From assembly GCA_033085395.1 (NCBI GenBank), contig JANQBS010000052.1, forward strand, positions 1 through 64,000: 64,000 nt of DNA, given 5' to 3'. Both the position numbers and the translations under genes were made by a program. Under the pieces are notes generated by a model. The model did not search any database. It was not told the origin of the DNA and saw nothing but the letters and a program-made list of their open reading frames with translations. How positions within the stretch are numbered: the first letter of the stretch is position 1; the number at the start of each line of letters is the position of its first letter. This DNA comes from Xanthoparmelia taractica. Lineage: Eukaryota; Ascomycota; Lecanoromycetes; Lecanorales; Parmeliaceae. Shown here piece by piece: positions 1-9,330 of this stretch.

Positions 1-117
1 TCTCGATTTGAGTGGCAAAAGCACAAAATTCTCAAAAAACTACGCCAAGGATTCTCAAGCTTCCTGCACACGCTAATTCCCGTTGCCAAGCCTTTGTTCC
101 GAGAAAGAACTACTCCT

Positions 118-492
118 CTTTATTGTATTAACATCTTACATCTATATAGCTTCTTTTTAATAACAGTAATACTATATAGTTAATAGTATCTTTTCTATTT
201 CTAATAGGTCTACTTCTTCTATCTAGCTTATTCTAGATACTCTTAATTATAAGTAATACTTATTAAAAATAATACTCTCTTATAAATACTTATTATTACT
301 TATTAAGTAATTTAATAGATTATCTATAACTTAATAAACTTATATATTAATATATAAAAGACTTTATCTAATTATAAACTAGTTAAACTTATAATTTAAA
401 AGAAATAAAGTAGATATAATATAATAAAGATAATTATTAAAGAGATAATAAGTTAGTAATCGAAAAGATATAAGATAATAGAATATTATCTG
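118..492. repeat. AT-rich, RIP-like island
   Basis: This stretch is almost entirely A and T, dense in TpA steps, with only one CpG and almost no GpG or CpC. The sequence on both sides (1-117 and 493-905) has ordinary base composition. The abrupt edges and the loss of C-containing dinucleotides are what repeat-induced point mutation leaves behind in filamentous ascomycetes. No open reading frame or terminal repeat survives, so the original element cannot be named. A simple AT-rich spacer is the alternative. The bases 493-905 hold no recognisable gene. Confidence 0.6.
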
Positions 493-905
493 TCACTGTT
501 CGCACATAGACCTTATCAGTTCCCGTTCTGGTGAGCCGTATAGCTTATCTTATCATGGCGATAGTTCGAAGAGTGTCCTGCAGCTAGCACTGACTGCACC
601 ATTGTCCGGATCTGTGGTGGCCGCATGGTAGGTGGCTAGAGCGATACTGCTTCATGACCAAAAAGGCGTCTGGGTGCTCTTAATCGCGGATCCCTTGCCT
701 AGCTTCCAAGCACTGTGCGCGAGGGAGAGGCGGGGCAGCATGGCCACTGAACTGGAGGAAGTCATTGCTACATGAGCGTGATGGCGTTGAAAATTCAGCT
801 CTGGAATGCTTAAGTTTAATTATCTGCTAAGAAGATTGGGGGAAAAAAGAATATTCAGATTTATAGCGAATAGGGTTTTTATTATTCTAGATACAGAAAA
901 GCATC

Positions 906-2089
906 TTAAATTCTGTAAGGATCGTACGGGACCCTTTTTGCAAATTCCGCAGCTCCTTTCGCTGCAACCCCCTCCGAGTCCTCGATCAGGATTTCTGGCA
1001 GCTGTGCCATTTGATTGCCGATCGCTTTCTTGAGCGTGCGTTGGAAATGCTCATCGCGGACATGGTCGCCCATTAGCAGGACCTTTGCCGGTCGCTTATA
1101 GTATGGATTCTTGATCAGGATCTGTTCGAGTTTCGATTCTACCGCGTCCCAGTAGTCCTCCTCGTCCGCGCTCAAGCATCGGGCATCGTATCCGAGGGAG
1201 AAGTCTAAGAGGTGTCGATCGAGTGGCTCGTATAGATAGTATGCCGACTTCATAACAGATAGGGAGACTGTGAGAGCAGTCCGCGTATACAAGACTGCCA
1301 TCACAACATCTGAAGGCATATCAACTTGCTCCTGTTTGCACGCATTCCGATCGGTATAATCGGAACACAGTCCATAGCCGTAGCCTGCATAAGCGGCGCC
1401 TGTTTCGTACAAGACATCGTACCTTACTGGAAAGGTAAGGTAGCGTAGTCCCACATACTCGAATGCGTCTTGCAAATCTTCTGGATAGAGAGCTACAAGA
1501 TTCAATGTTGCTGCACCTGCTAATTCGATAGGTTTGCCGATCTGTTCTTCGACTAGGGTGCGCAGATCAGAAAGCATCTTTGCGAGGTGGCCCACGTCTT
1601 GCGAGGCTGGAAGACCGATGGTTTTTCGGGCTTTGCGCCGCCACTGCCGTGACATGTCGGTCCAGGAATCGCCTGGGTTGTTGTATGGTGGTCTATCAAG
1701 AAGTCAGTCATCATATGGCTTAAGTGAGTATTTACAGGAAAATTAGGACGAAAGCCTACGACAGATGTTGCGAAGAGTCGAGGGAGAGTCGCTGTAGCAC
1801 CTCGTTATAACCATCTTCTGCTGTGACTTTGGCAACCGTCACGGTTGTTCCATTTGAAAAGCTCACGGCAGCAGTGCTGCATGAATGTCAGCTTTGAAAG
1901 CTCCTCAACCAGAGATCCTATATCTTGCCCGTATGATGCTGTCAAGTCAAACCCGACACCAAAGCTAGGTCGTTCTAATGCATGTGCTTCGTCCAAAACG
2001 CTCAGCATCGCTTGATTCCTAGTTGGCATAGATGCTGACCCAATAACGCATCCACCAACAGCCAGCAACTGCCATGAGAAGAGACCCAT
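906..2089 (-). CDS. Secreted/ER actin- or Hsp70-like ATPase-fold protein
   Basis: Three exons on the minus strand (2089-1929, 1876-1760, 1692-906) give about 354 residues. The N-terminus is a signal-peptide-like hydrophobic stretch (MGLFSWQLLAVGGCVIG). The first join creates a phosphate-1-like loop, GFDLTASYGTA, followed by a beta-strand-like segment SFSNGTTVTVAKV, which resembles the start of the actin/Hsp70 ATPase fold. A second glycine-rich segment, ETGAAYAGYGYG, sits in the middle and may be the second phosphate loop. I know related hypothetical proteins with an actin-like ATPase domain in fungi, but none with an established job. Intron 1 (1877-1928, 52 nt) has a GC donor, a CTGAC branch site and a CAG acceptor. 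Intron 2 (1693-1759, 67 nt) is GT-AG. The exon boundaries are inferred from frame and motif continuity. Confidence 0.72.
1877..1928 (-). other. GC-AG intron in the actin-like ATPase gene
   Basis: Read on the minus strand the intron begins GCAAGA and ends CTGACATTCATGCAG. Removing it joins TAC GG to C ACT, restoring the motif SYGTAAVSFSNG without a stop. The nearby GT alternatives give either a 33-nt intron or loss of the phosphate-loop residues. Confidence 0.65.
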
Positions 2090-3854
2090 AGCGTAAGTGC
2101 TTTTTAGGGTGACAGTTCTCTCCCTTTCAACGCTGGTTTGACACCTTTATAATCTTGATTAATAGGGGAGGGCACCCGAACGCAGCTCATTGCACGCTGC
2201 GCCACAAGCGGGGCTCAGCCCTCACAGCCTTCATATTATGATAGGGGTATGTTAGAGACCTGACGTGGCGATCTTTAACTAGCTTCAGATTTAGGGCGCC
2301 TTGGACCTTGGTTTAAGGCCATCTGTCATACAAGTATTATGCCTTTTCGCTAAGTGTATTACGCATTTTCGATACGGGTACAATAAACCGCCTCCAGAGC
2401 AGTCTGCTTGAGGCACAGCGACTTTGGCCTACACTAAGGAAATTCCCTCACACCCTCAATTATCAAGTGCGTCAAGACGGGGCCCCACAACTATACCTAT
2501 ATCCAAGGACTAATTTCCCTAGGGTCGACACGCCAAAAAAGGGGCAATGCATAATACTACTCTGCGGGGCACCGCTTTCATAGATATGCCCTACATCTCT
2601 CTCGGCGCGCATATAGTACTCGACCGCCTATCACTTCGATAATTACCCACATCAATCCGATCTGAGCGGATATACACGCATCGAAAAGGGGTGTACACGT
2701 ATGGTGTCCCATCCATTCTTTGCAAAACTACCTCAATATACAGCAACTTGGCATCACACCTTTGCATATGTCCGGGCCCCGATATTTCCGAGAAAATCAG
2801 CGCGCATATATTACTCTAATCATTGCAGAGACTAAGCGAATCCGAAGGGGTGAATGTGGAACCTACCGAGTTTTCTGAGTAGATGTATCAAAAAGGGCTG
2901 TACTCCGTACACGTATGCACCAATTCGATTGCAAACGTCAGTCGCCCGGACCGTTTCACATGCAACTCCCTTTAATCCCACGAAGCATATCATCCCGACT
3001 GCATGAGTGTCTGATAGCACCATAGCGATGCCCCTGCAGTGCCCTACAAGGTTTTGGTAATCCCCCCTCGGCCGTTTCGCGGCACAGCTTTTCAGCTCTG
3101 TACGTTTACCTCCATCTGATCTGATTCGAATCGAGTGAAGTTACAAAAGTTTCAGAAAATTTGAAGAGCTGAATACTGATGATTACAAGCAATCACTACG
3201 ATGTTCAAGGGTGGCAGGGAACAGTGGGCGCAGGAGTCATTTGATGACGTGAATTTAATAAGACTGATAAGTACAGGATCCAAGATCAAACCGGCAAAGA
3301 ATGATCCATTTGTCTTGTGGCTTCTACTAGGGACCCAAACATCTGTAACGTACCACTGCAACAACCGTCTGAGCTCTACCTTTGTACCATCAATTATACA
3401 TCATACTCTAGGTATCTCTTTATATCAAAGATTTCGTTGCCAGTACCGTGCTCGAATTTTTTTTTTTTTACTCCTTTTATTTTCATTGGAAGCTCGACTA
3501 AGCTGTCATTTCCCTTGCCGTCAACTTGCAGCATGGAAGTGATCCAAAGGTCATCTCCGCTTGGTTCCTTCTATGATGGTGGCTCATCCACCCCAACATG
3601 TACGATTGCTGTAGATACTGTAGGAGAGGCACGGTTCTTACTCCTTTGATGGCTTCCATGCAGGGGGCATATTGCTCCTAAACACCCTTGAACGGAAATT
3701 AACCTCCAGTAAGGTTACATAAAGCAGGGCGAAAGGCTCTCTAACTCTTCAGTCGCCATTTTCCTTTGATTGATCTTCATACCATCTATACCCTCCTCAA
3801 TCTCAATACATCACTCTTCTCATTCATTTGCTCGTCTTTGGTCATCGTGCTTGA
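2090..3854. other. Gene-free interval upstream of the actin-like and SGNH genes
   Basis: This 1.8 kb separates the start codons of two divergent genes. Only short overlapping open frames without recognisable domains are seen. Two similar pieces containing GCGCGCATATA(G/T)TACTC lie near 2604 and 2802, and two pieces containing TACACGTATG lie near 2693 and 2908, hinting at an old diverged duplication. A 10-T run at about 3459-3470 and pyrimidine-rich DNA precede the esterase gene, as is common before fungal transcription starts. Confidence 0.5.
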
Positions 3855-5548
3855 ATGTCTCGGTCCTTGAACAAAATGGATTTCATCCCACGGGTAAAGC
3901 ATTTTATAGGTGTCTTGGGTCTTACAGATCTCATTATGGCAGGCATAATCCCAGATGCGAAGGCTTTCAAAGCGTCCACGGAGCATCTAATCACAAGAGA
4001 TGCATCTCCTTGGCCATACGGAGTCATTGGAGACTCTTGGGGTTCTGGCGTCTCGTACAATGACAATGTTCAATATGACAACAATCTTGACAATTGTCTT
4101 CGGACAAAGGAGTCTCACGGCCCTCAGATGGAAGCTGATACCTCGTGGACCGGTCCTTTCTCATCGGGCTTACGAGATGCGGCATGCTCAGGAAGTCAAC
4201 TTGTCGATCTTGCCAAAGGCGGTTACCAGATGGGAAAGGTGGGAAACCCAAATGTTGTCGTCATGACATCTGGGGGCAACAACTGCGGTTTTGGCGTTAT
4301 CGTCGATGTTTGCATCTACCATTCAAGTCCAACGACGAACTACGGTTCGGCATATAAGGATGACACGGAAAGAACTGGCGCATGTGCCAAGGCGCTCGAC
4401 AACGCCCAGACTTATATCACAAATACGCTGCAACAGGATCTCATCAACACAATTAACGACATCCTCGCTGATCCAAGTGTGAAGTCAAACCCTGATTTCC
4501 TCCTCTATCTGACAGGTTATGCGCAATTCTTCGGAACAGACTACGACCCCTGGTGCAACAACGAGGCATGGAACATTCCTGGCATATCTGCCACGCCATA
4601 TCTCAGTGTAGAATTACGAACAGCCTTCAACGATCACGTGTCCAAAGTCAACGACGTTTACAAGACCACCATTCAACAGAATTTTGCAAAGCAGGCGCGA
4701 TTCGTCGATCTCGATTCGGGCTTCTCAGGCCACCGATTCTGCGAGCCCGGGGCCAGTCATAGCGACCAGCTCAATACCGACACAAATTTCGAAAACGTCT
4801 ACCTCTGGAACCTCAACTGGCCATGGCAAGTCGCCAACCAGGCTGCCCCAAACCCAGATGAGCAAAACGGCACCGTATCCGTCGAAGAAGCACAGCAGCT
4901 CTTTGGTAACAACGGCGTGACAGCTTGGTCTGGCAGTGGAGGCGGAGGTAATAGTCCCAATAACGGCTGGCGACTACGTCCTTTCCACCCTCGTTACAGC
5001 GGCTACACAAGCATCAAGAACGCCATCCTCGCGCAGTTAAAGGCAGACGGACTTCCGAAGGCCCCCCCTGGCCCGACTTCACCCACCCCCCCTCCACCTT
5101 ACGTTAAAGGCACCTGCTCATTCCATTTGACAGAAACCCAAGACTGCGATCCCAACTACAGCAACAACCTTTACGGGGTCGTGAAAATGTACGACAACGC
5201 CAAAAACGTCATCGGTCAAACGGTACAGGATGACGATCACCCAATGGGTTATGCCATGGACGACGGAAACCCCTACAGTTTCTCGAGTAAACTTTCAGAT
5301 CCCCTCGTTATCACAGGGGAGCATGAGAAAGATTACGTACAGTTCACCATCGGCGCTTTGAGTTGGCAGAGCAAAACTCCAAATGGAGGCGCCTCCTGCA
5401 CGGTTGGTGGATGGGATCCTAGGGATGGCCCTGTGTGTCACTCGAGAGCCGGGAATGTTAATGCTGTGAGTTTACTCAGAGCTGTGCGAGAGAACATCAC
5501 TAATTAGGGACACAGGTGAACAATATGGACTGTAGCTTCCCCTGCTAA
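3855..5548 (+). CDS. Secreted SGNH-fold esterase/lipase-like hydrolase
   Basis: Two exons (3855-5465 and 5516-5548) give about 547 residues. The catalytic serine block GDSWGSG is at residues 59-65, the oxyanion-hole block GGNN at about 140-143, and a histidine in RPFHPRYSGY at about 378; this is the order expected of the SGNH/GDSL hydrolase clan. A hydrophobic N-terminal stretch (residues about 15-35) suggests secretion; ATG at 3876 (residue 8) is an equally good start. A proline-rich linker (PTSPTPPPP, about 410) separates a C-terminal cysteine-containing domain of about 130 residues whose last ten residues, ending CSFPC, come from a tiny second exon. The 50-nt intron runs GTGAGT to ACACAG. 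Substrate unknown; carbohydrate esters or lipids are plausible. Without splicing, a non-conserved tail would end at 5507. Confidence 0.85.
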
Positions 5549-6346
5549 GCGAGGGTTACGACTATTAGAAAGTTGAGGTATTGCGAGGCTAATATCTGCC
5601 TGATGGGTCGAAGATTGCCTTGCGCGACATTCCTAGGATACAAGTTAGAGATTGGAAACATTCTTATCCCGAGAAGACTTTTGTACTATACTATCCAGTT
5701 CTGTCTAAACCCTTTCTTTTTACTACTATATGTATCATTGGTATACTAGCTTTGGCTATGGGTATGGGATCGTGGTTGGTTGGCTGGTGAATAGAGGAGT
5801 TGTGTGTGGAGGGTGCGATGGGTTTGGGTAAGGTTGGGTTAGTGATGGAGGATAGGATGGAGGATAGGATGGATGAGAGGATCTACCGTATTGGAGTTCG
5901 GGGTATGAGTAGATAGAGCCCAAAAGAGGCGTCTGTTTGTTTATGATGCCATTTGTACCGCGATATGATGGGAACGGAATTTTCTCAGCAGCGTGAGAGG
6001 CACGCTGGCATGTCCTTCTAAACGCTGAGGTCCTTCTTTCATGCAACCATAGTAGGCAAATTTGTTCTTATAGCAAGTTAGAATAATCAGGTAAAAGAGA
6101 TTTCGTGTAACGAGAATCACAACGTTGAGTCAAGCAACCATACCATGCCGATTGGGGCAAACATGAGCACATTTCGGTCAAGGTGCTAGGGGCAATGGCC
6201 TCTTGCAGTAGCCAGACACGGTATATAGATGGACTAAAGCAAAGCGGCGCTCACGGGATACTAAATTGGCCAAACGTAACGACAGAAATCAAACCTATAG
6301 ATTTCCAACACACACAAGAGCTCACTTGTTCCCCCGTCCCTCGAAC
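5549..6346. other. Interval downstream of the SGNH and MscL genes
   Basis: This lies between two convergent genes. At about 5845-5876 a 12-bp unit (GATAGGATGGAG) repeats about three times. The repeat, read on the minus strand, makes a proline/serine/tyrosine-rich open frame (5756-6046) without an ATG start. I treat that frame as chance coding, because the MscL reading frame ends with a stop upstream of it at 6347. Confidence 0.5.
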
Positions 6347-7162
6347 TCACTGCTCCCGGCCATCCTGCCAGCTAGTACAATTCACACAGCGTTGTGCCTA
6401 CATGACATGATCAGTACCGAACACAGAAGCGCCAAACGAAAAGGGAGTTAGAGCAGCTCACCTTCTCACTAATCCTCTTCCTGCAGTACTTGCACTTGAC
6501 AGTATGCTTGATGACGGAGTCATTGGACGCCCATCCATAGACAAGCGCGACGGTATACAGCGCGATGCCGATGCCAATGAAGTTGAAGACTTTATTGATG
6601 AAAGTGCTGCATAAGGAAAAGAATCCATTGTCAACCCAGCCCATTTCGAATACTCACGGCAAACCTTGTTCCATTCCCAAGAAGAGATGAAATAAGAACC
6701 TACCCCCATGACATAATCACAGCCCCATCTTCCAGCGCCAACTTCATCGTATTATACCCACGTGCAGAACCCTTGCCATAATGAGGACCAGCCTTTAGAA
6801 CCGCGAATTTCTCATCGAAATTGCGATCGATGAATGGTAAGAGCGAGAGTATCGGGAGCAAGATGTCCGAAACGAACGATGTGACCACTGCCGTGAAGGC
6901 CGCTGCTAGTCTGAGCGATGAGGAGCGGTATCAGTATTACCGCAGCTAAAGACGCAGACGGATAAAATGATGGACGAATGTTTTGAATTTGAATATTCAT
7001 CTATTCGAAGGAAGCTTACATCAAACCTACAGCTACCTCGAGGACATTGTCCTGCAGCGCAAAGTCGGAGAAGCCGTTCCAGAAGCGGCTCGCGCGCGTC
7101 TTGGCCTTTTGACCTGCCTGAAGCAGGTGTTGGCGAGTATCATCGATCTCGAGTTGAGGCAT
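6347..7162 (-). CDS. Large-conductance mechanosensitive ion channel (MscL family)
   Basis: Four exons (7162-7020, 6910-6704, 6606-6462, 6397-6347) encode about 181 residues, near the family's usual size. The N-terminal amphipathic helix and first membrane helix read QDNVLEVAVGLILAAAFTAVVTSFVSD, with the pore-lining AVGLILAAAF. A loop follows (residues about 68-110, with GPHYGKGSARGYNTM), and the second helix is FINKVFNFIGIGIALYTVALVYGW. MscL releases solutes when membrane tension rises; in fungi the protein may sit in the plasma or an organelle membrane. The C-terminus carries two CxxC pairs, CKYC and CVNC, 14 residues apart, like a zinc ribbon. A 64-nt phase-0 intron (6398-6461) falls exactly between them. 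The other introns are 6911-7019 and 6607-6703. All joins keep the frame. Confidence 0.9.
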
Positions 7163-8261
7163 TTGCTCGATACTTGGAACTGTTTTCTGATAATATCAAT
7201 TGAGATGCAGTGATGATGGTGGTGGGTGAAGGAAGGGTTGGACGGTGACGTTTGATGCTGGCTCGCGTCGCGGGAGTGCCAGGCTACAGGATCTCGGGCG
7301 CTTGGAGCATTAGGTGGGCTATGCTACCATATTGGTTTCAGAATCCTACAAGGTTTCGATCGAGATTTGTAAGAATAAGCCTTCTGTGGTTTACAATATC
7401 AAACAGCACGTTGGTCAAGAGATCTTCCCGAGACCTTCTGAGCGAACGGATCACGTGATATGCAAGCGCTATCATAGAAGAGTCTTGTATGTATTCTGAT
7501 TATCTCCCTACCGGAGAATAAAACACGAGCATACTTCTCCATCGGTGTTCCACCCGGCCAAGACAGATCCAACCTATCCTTGGAAAAGCCCTTTCATGAC
7601 GCCTCTTCTATCGACTCCACTAACATCAGATAATAGGCCTTCCCTAACGATCAAAGCCACCCCTCCAAACTACCATCTCAGACGGCGATAACTCTTCCCA
7701 AGACAATCTTGCTATTCTATTTCGACCTCACTCACTCACCCCACCCCACCCCACCCCACGGTGTTCGGAATTTGTTATCGTCTGTTATTGGATCTCTTCC
7801 TGCTGCGCGCGCTCCTTGGAAACGCAGAGCCAGGCCTGTACCTGCAACACCAGTCTCATCTTCCGTTGATTGCAAACTGTCTTGCTAAAAATGAGATTCA
7901 TGCTCAGCGCTCCCCTGCGCGTATTCTCTCTAAGATGGAAAGAATTTCGATAAGTGGGAGCTGTATCTGTGAGTGCTATGAGTCACCGCCAAAAATGGCC
8001 AATGAACGGTAGCAAAGGGTGAATAGGGGAGGTGAGAAGGGACGACTAGCAACAGTTACTGGATTGGGTAATATGTCAATCTGATGGGGGGACGAAGGAG
8101 GGCATTGACACTTTCAGCCGGCTTAGATTTTATTGCATCTGACCAGGTTGGCCTCTGGACTTGGCAGTTTCCTCCGCGGCGACTATTGAAATAAGGGCGT
8201 AAGGAGTTAAAAGCAATTTATTGCAGATGATTTTGGGTAAGGAAGCTTATTCAGCTATACT
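7163..8261. other. Gene-free interval between MscL and the TACO1-like gene
   Basis: This 1.1 kb is upstream of MscL and downstream of the YebC-family gene. I see no supported coding frame. A short CCCCA repeat (about five units) lies at 7737-7760. The rest is unique sequence. Confidence 0.5.
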
Positions 8262-9162
8262 TTAGCTTGCATTTGTATATACTTCTTGCACGCTCGGGTC
8301 GTCTTGAATTCGACCTATTGGGAACAAATGTCAGCCTTTATTGAGTCAAAGCATAGATTAGCAATTACCGAGAAAGCTATCGAGCATCTCAGGAGATGCC
8401 ACATCCACCATCATGTCCTCTTTGGGATCCCAGACTATATCAAAGTTCCTAAGCTTCAGCCCCGAGGACTTAGCTAGAGCGTCGGCGACTGCCTTCGTAT
8501 GACTAGATTCGGTATAGACGGCAACTTTGCCGTCCTCTTCCGTTTGTACATCAATAGCCCCTGCCTCTACTGCCTGGTCAAATATCTCCTCTTCTCCAAT
8601 ATCCTCAGGCGCTTCAAACACAATCTTTCCCTTTCTGTCGAACATATGGCTTGTAGGTGTCATGATCCCGCTAGACTCCTTGATGGCTGCTTTCATATCG
8701 TTTAGAGTTCTTGCTTTCGAGTCTGTTTGACATTCGACGATTACAGCGACGGAAGGAGGAAACATTGCTTCGATGGTAAGGGATTCTAAAGCAGCTCCCG
8801 TGGACGAGCGACCTTGTCCTCTTGCAATTGCGGATTCGATCGAGGCTTTAGGCAGTCCCTGCTTTTTGGCGGCGGTAATTACGGTGGCGAGATTAGGGTT
8901 AAATTGAGGATCTGTTCCATGTTGCTTTGAGGCCAACTCGAGCTCTCGCACCAAAGAAGAGCGTTGCTTGGTCACCGAGGCCTAGTAAAGCATGGTCAAC
9001 CGGCTTCTCTTCCCAAACTTCAATGGTCTGAGTACATACATCCACTTTAGCCTTGTCATGCTTGATCTTAGACCACCGGCTGTGTCCAGAACCTAGGTTG
9101 GTCGTCAATGAGAAGCATCGGCTTCCGCACTGGAGCGTCCTGCACGTTCTTAACCTGAGCAT
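8262..9162 (-). CDS. TACO1: Mitochondrial YebC/TACO1-family translation factor
   Basis: Three exons (9162-9040, 8981-8369, 8314-8262) give about 262 residues. The family signature opens with SGHSRWSKIKHDKAKVD and continues with NPNLATVITAAKK, IESAIARGQG and the C-terminal VQEVYTN. Bacterial YebC/PmpR and mitochondrial TACO1 proteins help ribosomes through difficult coding stretches; the yeast homologue is Dpc29. The first 25 or so residues are basic and hydroxylated, without acids, as in a mitochondrial targeting peptide. Introns are 58 nt (8982-9039) and 54 nt (8315-8368), both with CTGAC- or CTAG-type 3' ends. Without the last join the protein would end prematurely and lose the conserved VQEVYTN segment. 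The gene shares a 168-bp divergent upstream region with LAA1. Confidence 0.92.
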
Positions 9163-9330
9163 GAACAGCTTCCAATTCGTTCGTGCATGATCGCTGATGC
9201 ATTGCAGGGGAAAATGCTTCTAGCGTCGCGTCCATATGAAGCATTCAGCCTTACGTAGCTTTGCCTTGGTTCCTCGGCTACAGCTTGAGAAAAGGGTGTA
9301 AATAATATCTGTGTTCGCAAAACGACACTT
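9163..9330. promoter_or_regulatory. Shared divergent upstream region of TACO1-like and LAA1
   Basis: Only 168 bp separate the two divergent start codons (9162 minus, 9331 plus). Both promoters must fit here or overlap the opposing 5' ends. I see no clear TATA box. The inference rests on spacing and orientation only. Confidence 0.45.

Noticed and set aside
5756..6046. Proline/serine/tyrosine-rich minus-strand frame downstream of MscL, considered as an extra MscL exon
   Set aside because: A better exon at 6397-6347 supplies the conserved CVNC-containing end and a stop codon. This frame has no ATG and is driven by a short tandem repeat.
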